Positions 7,331-15,840 of a stretch of DNA of 15,840 nt are shown in pieces. Location of the stretch: positions 1-15,840 of the forward strand of contig MU278405.1 in the NCBI GenBank assembly GCA_022385755.1, read 5' to 3'. Position 1 is the stretch's first letter; every line of letters begins with the position of its first letter. Origin of the DNA: Trametopsis cervina (Eukaryota > Basidiomycota > Agaricomycetes > Polyporales > Irpicaceae). The notes under the pieces are model-generated. The model saw only the letters and a program-made list of their open reading frames with translations. It ran no database searches and had not been told where the DNA came from. The translations under genes were made by a program, and so were the position numbers.

Positions 7331-7738
7331 GACGATCTCCTCCTGTACAGTCTGGGCTAGAGGACAATGCTGTTCATGCAGCTGACTCTGAGGGTGATGA
7401 ATATGCAGGCAAAGCAGGTGGAAATGACTGTGCTTCGAGTCCAGCCCACTCTGACGGCTACTTTGAGGTGTTGCTGGGTCTTTGCCATGAAGCACAATTC
7501 ATATGGTTCTCAGGAGTGGTTAAAGGCTCAAATTGTGGCCAAGGTCTGCATTTAGCATCACAAATTTGACAACCTGGAGACCTGTCTGGGCTGTAATTGC
7601 TCCAGCTGCATCGAAGGTCAAGATCTTGGCTCTGTGGACATTTCACATGCTAACATCAGTGGAGAAATTGAGGAGGTCTTAAACTTTGGCTCTCCTGGTG
7701 ATCTCCTTCGTCTACAGCAGTCTATCTGTGGTCTGAAG
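7331..7738 (+). pseudogene. Copia reverse transcriptase, N-terminal part
   Basis: AADSEGDEYAGKAGG and a weak SQEWLKAQ lead into LGSVDISHANISGEIEEVLN and GSPGDLLRLQQSICGLK. VDISHAN..GE is the first catalytic Asp region of copia RT (Asp codon 7637-7639), and the LRL..SIYGLK segment is the conserved palm block. The frame stops because a solo LTR is inserted straight after GLK; the RT continues at 8095. The fingers region between 7440 and 7600 is poorly readable. Confidence 0.85.
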
Positions 7739-8089
7739 CGTTGTTCCGGGAGCTATGCTCAACTAGAACAGGCTTCGACAGACTTATACTGCAGTCTGAG
7801 ATGAGCAACTGAGAGAGGCTCAGAGGTCTCAGGCTGCAGGGTGAGCGACTACGGGCGCCTAAACTCGGCTAATACCAAGAGTTAAGCAGAATACTGCCAA
7901 CTCAAAGTTACACTAGTAGAATGACCTCTAGAGGTCAGGGAAAAATAGGGAAAAATGGAGGAAAATAGTGGAGGGTGTAGACAGTCCTTGGGAAGGTAGG
8001 GAAGGGGTCTATACTCGACACAACGGATACAATAAGTGATAAAAGACAAAATAAAATAGAGACAGGTGCTTAGCAGGCATTATCCCACA
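7739..8089 (-). mobile_element. Solo LTR 1 (351 bp, copia family)
   Basis: On the minus strand it begins TGTGGGATAATGCCTGCTAA at 8089 and ends GGAACAACG at 7739; the expected CA end is changed to CG. It is flanked by a perfect 5-bp duplication TGAAG (7734-7738 and 8090-8094). Removing the LTR plus one duplication joins GLK to LANEV..RISLHKVYVTMVF, a continuous RT reading. It contains the 16-bp palindrome TGACCTCTAGAGGTCA (7922-7937). It is the same family as solo LTR 2 and, on a short match, the copia 5' LTR scrap. Confidence 0.93.
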
Positions 8090-8094
8090 TGAAG

Positions 8095-8329
8095 CTAGCT
8101 AACGAAGTCTAGAGGATTAGTCTGCATAAGGTCTATGTGACCATGGTCTTTGTGTGCATCAAGTCAGATGCATCCGTCTTCATCCTCTTCAATGCTGTTG
8201 TGCACATCATCATGCCTACACTGACAATATCACTATCGCCTTGGCTTCTGCCTCAAAATCCGACCACATTGTCCAGGAGCTCTCTAGCATTTCAAGTTGT
8301 GAGATCTAGACCCTACCTTATGGCCACTG
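8095..8329 (+). pseudogene. Copia reverse transcriptase, middle part with YVDD box
   Basis: Continues from GLK across solo LTR 1: LANEV, a stop at the conserved Trp (TAG, 8110-8112), then RISLHKVYVTMVFVCIKSDA and SVFILFNAVVHIIMP. A frame change follows, then YTDNITIA (8217-8240), the YVDD catalytic box with V to T and the second D to N, so the polymerase site is destroyed. Next LASASKSDHIVQELS, another shift, and HFKL, stop (TGA, 8300-8302, where family members have Arg), DLDPTLWPL, ending exactly at solo LTR 2. Confidence 0.9.
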
Positions 8330-8735
8330 TGTTGGATAATGCCTGCTAAGCACTTGTCTCTATTTTATTTCGTCTTTTATCATTCATTTCATCCCTTATG
8401 TCGAGTATAGACCCCTTCCCTACCTTCCCATGGACTGTCTACACCCTCCACTATTTTCCTCCATTTTTGCCTATTTTTCCCTGACCTCTAGAGGTCATTC
8501 TACTAGTGTAACTTCGACTTGGCAGTATTCTGCTTGCTTCTCGGTGTTAGCCGAGTTTAAGCGCCCGTAGTCGCTCACCCTGCAGCCTGAGACCTCTGAG
8601 CCTCTCTCAGTTGCTCATCTCAGACTGCAGGTCAGTAGTCCTTTCCTTCTTCAATACTATCTCAGTTGCTCATCTCAGACTGCAGTATAAGTCTGTCAGA
8701 GCCTGTTCTGGTTGAGTATAGCTCCCAGAACAATA
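8330..8735 (+). mobile_element. Solo LTR 2 (406 bp, copia family)
   Basis: Begins TGTTGGATAATGCCTGCTAA and ends CCCAGAACAATA, with the expected CA end changed to TA. It is flanked by a perfect 5-bp duplication CACTG (8325-8329 and 8736-8740). Removing it restores TLWPLGIEITRG in one frame. It aligns with solo LTR 1 over its length except for 55 extra bases, which include a second copy of the 26 bases at 8605-8630 (again at 8660-8685). The palindrome TGACCTCTAGAGGTCA is at 8482-8497. Confidence 0.93.
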
Positions 8736-8740
8736 CACTG

Positions 8741-9204
8741 GGAATAGAAATCACCAGGGGCCTCAATCGCTCTATTTCACTCTCCCAACGCCAGTACATT
8801 AGTGTACATGCGCGAGACCCTGATCGTTCAACTGTGGCTCCTATGCTCTCCAACTCGCCCATGATTGCCAAGGATAGCCCTAGTGCATTCTGCCACGTCT
8901 GACTATCCTCTACATCGACGCTGTTGGTGTTCCCAGGTACTCGGCCGCCTCCACTTGTCCTCACGCCTACAATGTCTCGAAGCTCGCTTGCTTCATCTCC
9001 AACCCTGGTGCTCCCCATTGGCCTGCTGCAAAGCATCTCTTCAGATACCTGAAGGCCACCATAGACTTCAAGTTCACATGCAGACCAAACCAGACTTCAA
9101 AGCTTCTCTGACACTGACTGTCTCATCATTTGATTGCGTCTCTGCGGTGTGCATTGGGGCTAACCAGCAAACTTCAGTCAGCGGTTACAGAAGCCAAGTA
9201 CATG
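8741..9204 (+). pseudogene. Copia RT C-terminus and RNase H
   Basis: GIEITRGLNRSISLSQRQYI opens the region after the RT palm. After a frame change come ASTCPHAYNVSKLACFISNP and GAPHWPAAKHLFRYLKATID, the block leading into RNase H. The RNase H end reads SAVTEAKYM at 9178-9204, matching the STTEAEYMA motif whose Glu (9190-9192) is catalytic. The frame changes at least twice. Right after this motif, sequence belonging to an oppositely oriented integrase begins, so the element's tail and 3' LTR are missing. Confidence 0.88.
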
Positions 9205-10326
9205 GAACTTCTCTACAGCTTTGGACAGGTATTCCCCACCTTTTTCATTCTGCAGCCCACCCAACTTGACTCCAGGCAATGTTTTGGCATATGCCTTGAA
9301 CTGCTTGAGGTAAGCAAACAGGTCACTCTTCTGCTTCATAAGCATAACCACCTTGTACCTCGTTGAATCATCAATCCAGGAGCACCAGTAGCGATAGCCA
9401 GAATGGCAAGACCCATACATAAAGAAGTTCAAGAGATCTGGTAGCTTTGGAATCAGATGAGGAGGACGGAGCTGCATTGAGCTTGCCTGCAAGGCATGGC
9501 TCACAGATAGGATCTGCTGAAGCAGACGACTCTAGCTTCAAACCAGTCACCAGACCTTATGAAAGAAGTTTCTTCAGGCCAGAGTGGTGAAAGTGTGCAA
9601 GATGACAATGCTAGAGGGAGTAATCAAGGGGTAGTGTGGAAGAGTAGGCAGAGTGGGCGGACTCTGGGCTAGAAATAACTGTACCAGTCAGATAGGCTGT
9701 GTTGGAGGCATTTATGAGTGCACAGAAGAGTTTCTGACCATCCAGGATGAGGTCCATCGAGTCTAAGGCAATAGTGACACTCAAGCAATGGTGATGAGTG
9801 AAATACAGGACAGAGGGAGATTTGACCCCAGGTCAGACACATGAAGAAAACTCCACATGGTACAGATACTTCACCTCAATCTCTAGAGCGAAGACTAGAG
9901 ACTCAACTCCAGCTGACTAGACAAGGGTGTTGTTGGCAAGGCGAATGGGGACAGCTAGAGGCTTGTAATTACAAAGCCAGTGCTTGTGAGGTGTCATATG
10001 AGAAGTGGTGCCTGTATCTGCAGTTCAGAGTAGGTCAGAGTGATTCTGAAGCAAAGAGGAAGGGAATTGGAACGAGGACTCACTTTGCCAGTAAATTCAA
10101 GAAAGCAGGAGCGGCCGGAGTAACCTTCTAGCAGCATTGGCCTTTCCCCCTCGCTTCCTAGTATTGTTCCTGCGCACCTCCTGCTTCTAAAGGGCATCCT
10201 TGGTCACCTGAGTCTTGGCAGAACCAAAGCGGTGGCAGGAGTCGACAGAATGCCTCAAAGACCACTGAATAAGCAAAGGAGGGCGAAATAAAATAGAGAT
10301 AAGTGCTTAGCAGACAATATGCATAT
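9205..10326 (-). mobile_element. Second, inverted 5' half of a copia element
   Basis: On the minus strand, from 10326 down: LTR scrap (10278-10326), gag tail (10125-10252), protease (9835-10027), gag-pre-integrase (9467-9628) and integrase core (from about 9437). All share the lesions of the left arm. From 9249 to about 9205 it differs: after LGGLQ it reads NEKGGEYLSKAVEKF, keeping the GGEY motif deleted in the left copy, with Glu where the second catalytic Asp is expected. Its coding stops where RNase H of the + strand element starts. Everything downstream of KF is absent. Confidence 0.9.
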
Positions 10327-11758
10327 TGGCCGAGTCAAGGCCACCCAACTCAATAGTTGCATGTTTGGCAAACATCTTGAAGTCATCCTTGAGGATGTTT
10401 CCAAAAAATCTACACAAGCAAGAGATGGTCAGTTCAACACGCGCCATGAGAGGTATGCATTCTTTTTGGCTGCTGCTGTATGTCTTGCTGATGAAAGCCC
10501 CTTGCCATGAAGTAAATCCTGGCATGTCATTAAGAAAGGTAAGAATTGTATTAGCTTAGCGGGAATGTTCTGATGGCAACCAAACATCATGATATGGCCT
10601 ACTATGCTACTTTCAGAGGCTCGCCCCAAAACTGACACATCTCAGGGTAATACTTATGATAAGTTCTCAAGAGTACCAAGATGTGCAACTCTGTTAATTT
10701 GTCTCCATTTTGTACATAGAAATTGGCATGGTGGCATTGTATGTATCAGGTTGCTATGGATTCTTTAGCAATCTTGTATCATAAATTTGAATTGTACTGA
10801 CCCTTGACCCTGTGCAGTTGATGTCAACCATGTGCCATCTTGTAAACCAGTGAGCATGCTCAGGTCGGTATCAGTGGTGAGATGATTTGCCATGATCTAC
10901 ATCTGTACACATTAGAGCCTGCTACTAGCAGATTTATATAAACCTCACCTGCGCCTAAGCATCCGTGAGTGTGTCAAACAGTGCAACGGATAGAGCCACA
11001 TTGGGTCTATGTGGGTGGAGTGTTGAACTATGTTTTACTCCAAAGGTAATGTATGCTGAGCAGGCTTTGGGATGGACAAATGCTGTATCTTCTGAGATGG
11101 TCGGTGAGAATGTCAGTGCAGCGTCTGGCCGGCTTGTGTATGGTTCAGAGCCAAAAGTTGGCTTCATGTTCACTATGATATTGTTGAAGCTTTCATTGAG
11201 CTGTGTCAACCTATCCTGAGGGCAAATGCGATGTATTAACTGTTTCGCCCAGTGACCACCACCATCCCAGCAACACAAGGTAGCAATGGGCGGTCAATCG
11301 CTCCCCAGTCTCCACATACGGTCCAATGACTTGTTCTCACTAAATATCAACACAGAAAATATGCATACCATGAGTTCAGTTAGTTGTTGTAATCAGGTTG
11401 AATCCTATAGTGCAACATGCATGATGTCCACGCCCTGAATCACATATTTTTGTCGCAGAGTGGTGTTGATGTCGCTCCTGCTCCATACTCCCTGGCGAAT
11501 CAATGCTTTGATCATAGAGCTAGTATCTGTGATAGAGTGAATACCACTAAATAAAGGTAAGTAGTGTAATTATGAGAATTAGGCAGGGCAAAAAGATCAG
11601 CGCGTATTAAGCAGCCCTCAAGCCATGTGCGAGACACTTCAAAAGCTTGGTAGTGATAATTCCCACACAATTTGGTATCCTCCCAGTTGCACTGTTTGCT
11701 TGATTGAGCCATGTCACCCATTTCTGCCACTACTCCGATGCAGTCAGCAGACTAGGTA
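10307..11758 (-). pseudogene. Unrecognised coding-like remnant, mirror copy
   Basis: Exact inverted copy of 4083-5534, with readable segments at 11512-11730, 10955-11278 and the frame ending at 10307. No difference from the left arm was seen, so the two copies give no independent evidence of selection. Confidence 0.35.
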
Positions 11759-11955
11759 TTGAAGAAAAAGTGAGGATCATCACCTGATGACTACCACTAT
11801 GGTTTCTCTCTATCTGCCTTGCTGCTGAAATTATGCTATCAAATCTGTGTTGCTAAGCTGAGCAACACAGCTCATAAAGGTTTGATCTACAAATTTCGTG
11901 ACTCAAAATATGTTTGAAGCAAGGGATATTTACACACAGAGAAAGACTTGCAAAC

Positions 11956-12540
11956 TCAGATTACAATTCCTGAGATACAAAGTAGAATCGTTTCAATAAC
12001 ACTTGGGAATTTTGATGGGAATACACTTTTATAACCATATGTTAGTTATTACCACAGTGTATGCTTTTGATGGCATTAGTAGCAGTTATTGGCCCATTAG
12101 CATTTTGTGTAGTTGAGCATTTATTTGGCATTACAAAACTTCCTCAATTTTTACAGCCTCCCCATCCCAAAGTTTCCCAGCAATTCATATATCAGCATGT
12201 AGCCATAACATTGGGCTACACTGTGGTCACCTTTATTAAGAAAATTATGCAGAATTGGGAGCACAAGGTGAGAAACACATTTGCCCTTTTGGGAAATAAG
12301 CGCCCAACTTTGATGGGCTTCGGTTTGGCTTATAAAACACTTATATTGAAGAGCCCCCCTCATTTGAAATGTATTCCATGCCTCAGTGCTGTTTTATGGG
12401 TTTTGAAAGCTTGCATTGTCTATGTTTCTCGAGTATTTTGTGTTTTCTTGACTTAATAAAGCTACAGCAAAGCCATACACAGTGGGATGATCAGATTAAA
12501 TAAGCGCACACCTTTCATTTTGGGTAGGTAAACTCCCACA
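11956..12540 (-). repeat. R1b mirror copy
   Basis: Inverted copy of 3301-3885. The + strand open frame at 12061-12456 is the mirror of the 131-codon frame described for R1b. Confidence 0.85.
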
Positions 12541-13064
12541 GCCTGTCTTCATCATTATATGTATGCTCTTCACTTAATACATAGCATATGAGGGATGAGC
12601 GACATCTCAGCAAAATGCTAATATGTATGATATGATATATTCAATTTTCCGCATTTTATTGAGCTATGTGGAATGCATTTTGTGCAATTTCCAGCAAAAC
12701 AAACGCAATTTACACAGTCACATGACCGTGGGAAAGTCAGGTAACCATGTGAGAGGGGGTTTCCAAGCATTCCAGAATTTCTGGCGATTTTTCCAGATTT
12801 TCCCAATTTTATTAGAGGCTCTACAGCTGATTTTAGCGAAAATAGCCCAAAAAAGTGCCAAATAAAGTCAAACAAAGGCTGCAGAGGGCTGCCGGCCACT
12901 TGTAACAGTGCTTATGCCCCCCACTGCTGGAGCACTGAGATCTCAGCGCTTCTGCGGTGGGAGAGATAAGCTTGATGAGTCATGAAATGCAGTCAGCAGG
13001 ATTTGAACCCACTACGCTACTATGACATGTGAAGATGACATTCAATACAAATGAGGTATCTAAC

Positions 13065-13186
13065 AGAGTAAGTAAGGAGTATTATCAAGTAAGTAGCGCT
13101 TTGTTATAGAGTAAGTGTTTATTTTTATTGAGTAAGTAGAAGTTGTTAGCTGGTAAGTAACATATGTTACCAAATAAGTAGTGCTT
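13065..13186 (-). repeat. 21-bp-periodic array, mirror copy
   Basis: Inverted copy of the TACTTACT array, read here as AGTAAGTA. The palindrome GTAACATATGTTAC is at 13157-13170. The collapsed tRNA-like motif follows at 12998-13022. Confidence 0.75.
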
Positions 13187-13328
13187 GCTTACCAAATTAG
13201 ACGCCCGCATTTGACCCCTCCAGAACGTACCCATGGTATAGTACAATGAATTAGTATCAATGTTAACATCATAGCTTCAAAATTGAAGTGTCTAGAGCTA
13301 AAATAAACTTGCCCAAATGCGGAAATAT

Positions 13329-13772
13329 GGCTTGCAATTTCAATGTTTTGGTAGTATTTTGCACTTTCTGAGCTCAATAATGCAGCTACAGCAAAACTGT
13401 TTGTAGCAACGACATCACATTAGCTAAGCGGACGTTTTCCACATTTGGAAGTGTTTTTCCCACAATCAATAAATTGACTGTGGAGCCCCAAATAAAATCC
13501 AAAAAAATCCGGAAAAATCACATTAGATTTTGTGCAGTCCATAGAGACATTTGTGCATTTTTATTTGCATCTCCAGAATCATGACACTCTTAAAATCTGA
13601 TGTTTTTGCAATGTTTTGCACTTTCTGAGCTTAATAATATAGCTACAGCAAAGCTGTTTGTGGTAGTGACATCAGATTACACGAGCAAATATTTTCCACA
13701 TTAGGAAAACGTTTTCCCACAGTCCTTGAATTGACTGTAAAGTCTCAAAATTCATCATGGTTTGTTAGATTT
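13329..13772 (-). repeat. Units C and D, mirror copies
   Basis: Inverted copies of 2069-2260 (now 13581-13772) and 2308-2512 (now 13329-13533). Confidence 0.7.
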
Positions 13773-14689
13773 TCCTGGATTTTATTCAAACAATCTTCAA
13801 AGTCCTTTATAAGTCATTTTAGTGTATATATAATCATCAACTGTTGCGTAATCTACAGTATTATTTGATTGAAGTGTTTTTACATTGTTTGGCCTTCTAT
13901 ACTAATAAAAGAAGCTGAAACAGTTGATTAGTGTGTTGTATATATTTTAAAACATATCCAGGCCTCAGGGATCATAATCTGCCACTTGCTGGCCTGCTCA
14001 CCCAAGTACACAAATACACCTGTTTTGGATCATACAGCATCAGGCATTTTAATTCAGCTAAAATAGAGGTCTGAAACAGATTTCCCACCTACAAATACCC
14101 TCATTACAGTCTCAAGCTACTCAATAGAGTCCAGGGCACATATGAAATAGAGGGAAACACCTGTATAGGCCAAATCATGCACTGATCAAGTGACATACTC
14201 TGTACTGGGTTACTGCACTCTGATTAGCTTTCATACTTATCTAAGTACTTCCACTCATAATCTGAGGTGATCTATATGTAGCAAGGTTTAGATTGCATGT
14301 GGAAAACATTTGTATATGTATATTGAGTACTCGTGAACATTTCTGATATCTAGAGAAGCATAGATGGATGGGTAGAAGGCAAATACTTATACTTTCAGTC
14401 ATTTTCGCACTTTTTAACTACTGATAAGGCTTCTGCATGGCCAATACCAAAGAGAGACATCTGCACACATTTCTACATACTCGATGCATACATATATACG
14501 TTTTCAAGGCCTCAGAACAATGATCCACACACTGAAAAAGCCTGGATAGGGTGCTTTTCCGATTCTGAGAGGGAAAGAGGAGAACAACCTCATTCTGGCA
14601 CAACCAGGACAGCTATCATCCTAGTCTCTTATGTAACATATAAATATACTTCTATAGACCAGATCCCAGATATATTACTGCTTCTGAAG

Positions 14690-15210
14690 TGTCACAGAGA
14701 CTGGATCACGTGACTAGAAGAGATCACTCTAATCTCAAGACACCAAAAGGTATAGACTCTTTATTCAAGAGTAAACAGTCAGTAAGCTGTACGCAAAGCT
14801 AGCCCAGTAAAAACCAAATCATATTATTATAGAATGATATAATATAAGTAACTAAAAGGCTTACCTAGCCCAGTGAAGACCAAAAGGTTGAGATGAGGGC
14901 TAGAAATGATGAAGGTTGGGTATATATACTACTGGGTCTGCGCATGAACCACTTTAGGGCAGGGTGGACAGAACAATAAAACAATGGTGTAACGCAACAA
15001 TAGAAAGAGAATAAAGGAAAGACAATAGATAAAGGGGAATAATAGGAATGGTGCCACTTTGGGCATAATTACTAATGCCGAGCCTGAGTTATAGACTGAT
15101 AGACTGAAAGTCCGATGAGCTGGAGAAAAGAAAGAGTCTGAGATTCTGGAAGGATCCGGAAGCCATGCAGAGTTGCAGGGCTGGCGATGTTATCATTAGG
15201 CCAGGCCGAG
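14690..15210 (-). mobile_element. Probable solo LTR, mirror copy
   Basis: Inverted copy of the stretch at 631-1151 with the same flanking repeat, here TGAAG at 14685-14689 and 15211-15215. Confidence 0.5.
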
Positions 15211-15215
15211 TGAAG

Positions 15216-15840
15216 TTACCATTCCTGAGGTACGAAGAAAAGAATTGTTCCAGTAACATCTGGCATATTGGGGTTCTGCGAGATGTGACGCTTTTTGTCC
15301 CCAATGTGTGGGAATTTGATGGGAATATACTTTTATAATCATATTTTGTTACTATATTATATGCTTTTGATGGCATTAGTAGCAGTTATTGACTCATTAA
15401 CAATTTGTGTAGTTGAGCACTTATTTGAGACTTCAAAACTTCCTTGATTTCTACAGCCTCCCATCCCAAAGTTTCCAAGCAATTCATATACCAGCATGTA
15501 GCCATAATATTAGGCTACACTGTGGTCACCTTTATCAAGGAAACTATGCACAATGGAGAGCAGAAAGTAGAAACACAATTGCCCTTTTTGGGAAATAAGC
15601 GCCCAACTTTGATAGGACTCGGTTTGGCTTATAAAACACTTATATTGAAGAGCCCCCCTCATTTGAACTGTATTCCATGCCTCAGTGTTATTTTATAGGC
15701 TTTAGAAACTTGTATTGTCTATGTTTTTCGAGTATTTTGTATTTTCTGAACTTAATAATGCAGTAACAGCAAAGCCATGCATGGTGAGAGGATTAGATTG
15801 GATAAGCACACACCATCCATTTTGGGAAGATAAACTCCCA
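15216..15840 (-). repeat. R1a mirror copy
   Basis: Inverted copy of 1-625. The window's last bases AAACTCCCA are the complement of its first, so the palindrome has no visible end here. Confidence 0.85.

Larger units (their letters stand above)
5515..9204 (+). mobile_element. Degenerate Ty1/copia retrotransposon
   Basis: Domain order is that of Ty1/copia: LTR scrap, gag basic tail, aspartic protease, gag-pre-integrase, integrase, GEWW linker, reverse transcriptase, RNase H. The copy cannot be active. Stops occur at conserved Trp and Arg sites, frames shift repeatedly, most of gag is gone, integrase carries an internal inversion, and two solo LTRs split the RT gene. The 3' end and 3' LTR are missing because RNase H runs into arm 2. 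Its 5' part (5515-6591) lies in the palindrome arm and is repeated on the minus strand at 9250-10326; the rest is single copy. The boundary at 5515 rests on alignment to the LTR start. Confidence 0.9.
9250..15840 (-). repeat. Right arm of giant inverted repeat
   Basis: Reverse complement of the left arm. It carries the same repeats, LTR, coding-like remnant and 5' half of the copia element in opposite orientation. Together with the 2,658-bp spacer (6592-9249) it would form a hairpin with a stem of about 6.6 kb. An arm this identical while its content is full of old stop codons and frameshifts points to a very recent duplication, continuing gene conversion, or an assembly error. Confidence 0.98.

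Noticed and set aside
8662..9036. 124-codon minus-strand frame
   Set aside because: It is antisense to RT/RNase H sequence with recognisable motifs and runs into solo LTR 2.

Overview
The window is one giant, almost perfect DNA palindrome. Bases 1-6591 are the reverse complement of bases 9250-15840. Every position I compared by eye matches, except one C/T difference at 6577/9264. The arms reach both window edges, so the true outer ends are not visible. Between them lies a 2,658-bp single-copy spacer (6592-9249). I find no intact protein-coding gene, rRNA, complete tRNA or CRISPR array. Everything recognisable is transposon-derived.

The organism is probably a fungus, most likely a mushroom-forming basidiomycete. 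The central element is a degenerate Ty1/copia retrotransposon whose readable pieces (DTGTTSHM, CEPCLAGK, IFLGYPPDYKG, GEWWK, VDISHAN, LSQRQYI) look like copia polyproteins of Agaricomycetes. This is from memory of the family, not a search. The AT-rich flanks full of decayed repeats fit a transposon-rich fungal compartment.

Layout of arm 1, mirrored in arm 2: a ~0.6-kb dispersed repeat called R1 here (copy R1a), broken by a probable solo LTR (631-1151); ~0.9 kb with nothing recognised; two diverged related units C and D (2069-2512); a six-unit 21-bp-periodic TACTTACT array (2661-2774); a shrunken tRNA-like promoter motif and a 40-bp hairpin (2819-2920); a second R1 copy, R1b (3301-3885); a 10-bp-stem hairpin (3971-3996); a coding-like but broken stretch that I cannot name (4083-5534); then the copia element, starting with a 49-bp scrap of its 5' LTR at 5515.

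The copia element runs on the + strand through gag basic region, protease, gag-pre-integrase, integrase, linker, reverse transcriptase and RNase H, up to about 9204. Its middle crosses the spacer. It is dead: stops in most domains, frameshifts, integrase catalytic residues lost, and an in-place inversion of ~130 bp inside integrase (6781-6913). Two solo LTRs of apparently the same family sit inside the RT gene in opposite orientations (7739-8089 on -, 8330-8735 on +), each with a perfect 5-bp target-site duplication. Removing LTR plus one duplication copy restores the RT reading in both cases. At about 9205 RNase H runs straight into an oppositely oriented integrase, where arm 2 begins.

The main puzzle is how ancient, decayed sequence can be present as two essentially identical inverted copies whose identity stops abruptly inside two homologous but diverged integrase segments. 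Recent fold-back duplication, inter-arm gene conversion and assembly artefact are the live explanations.
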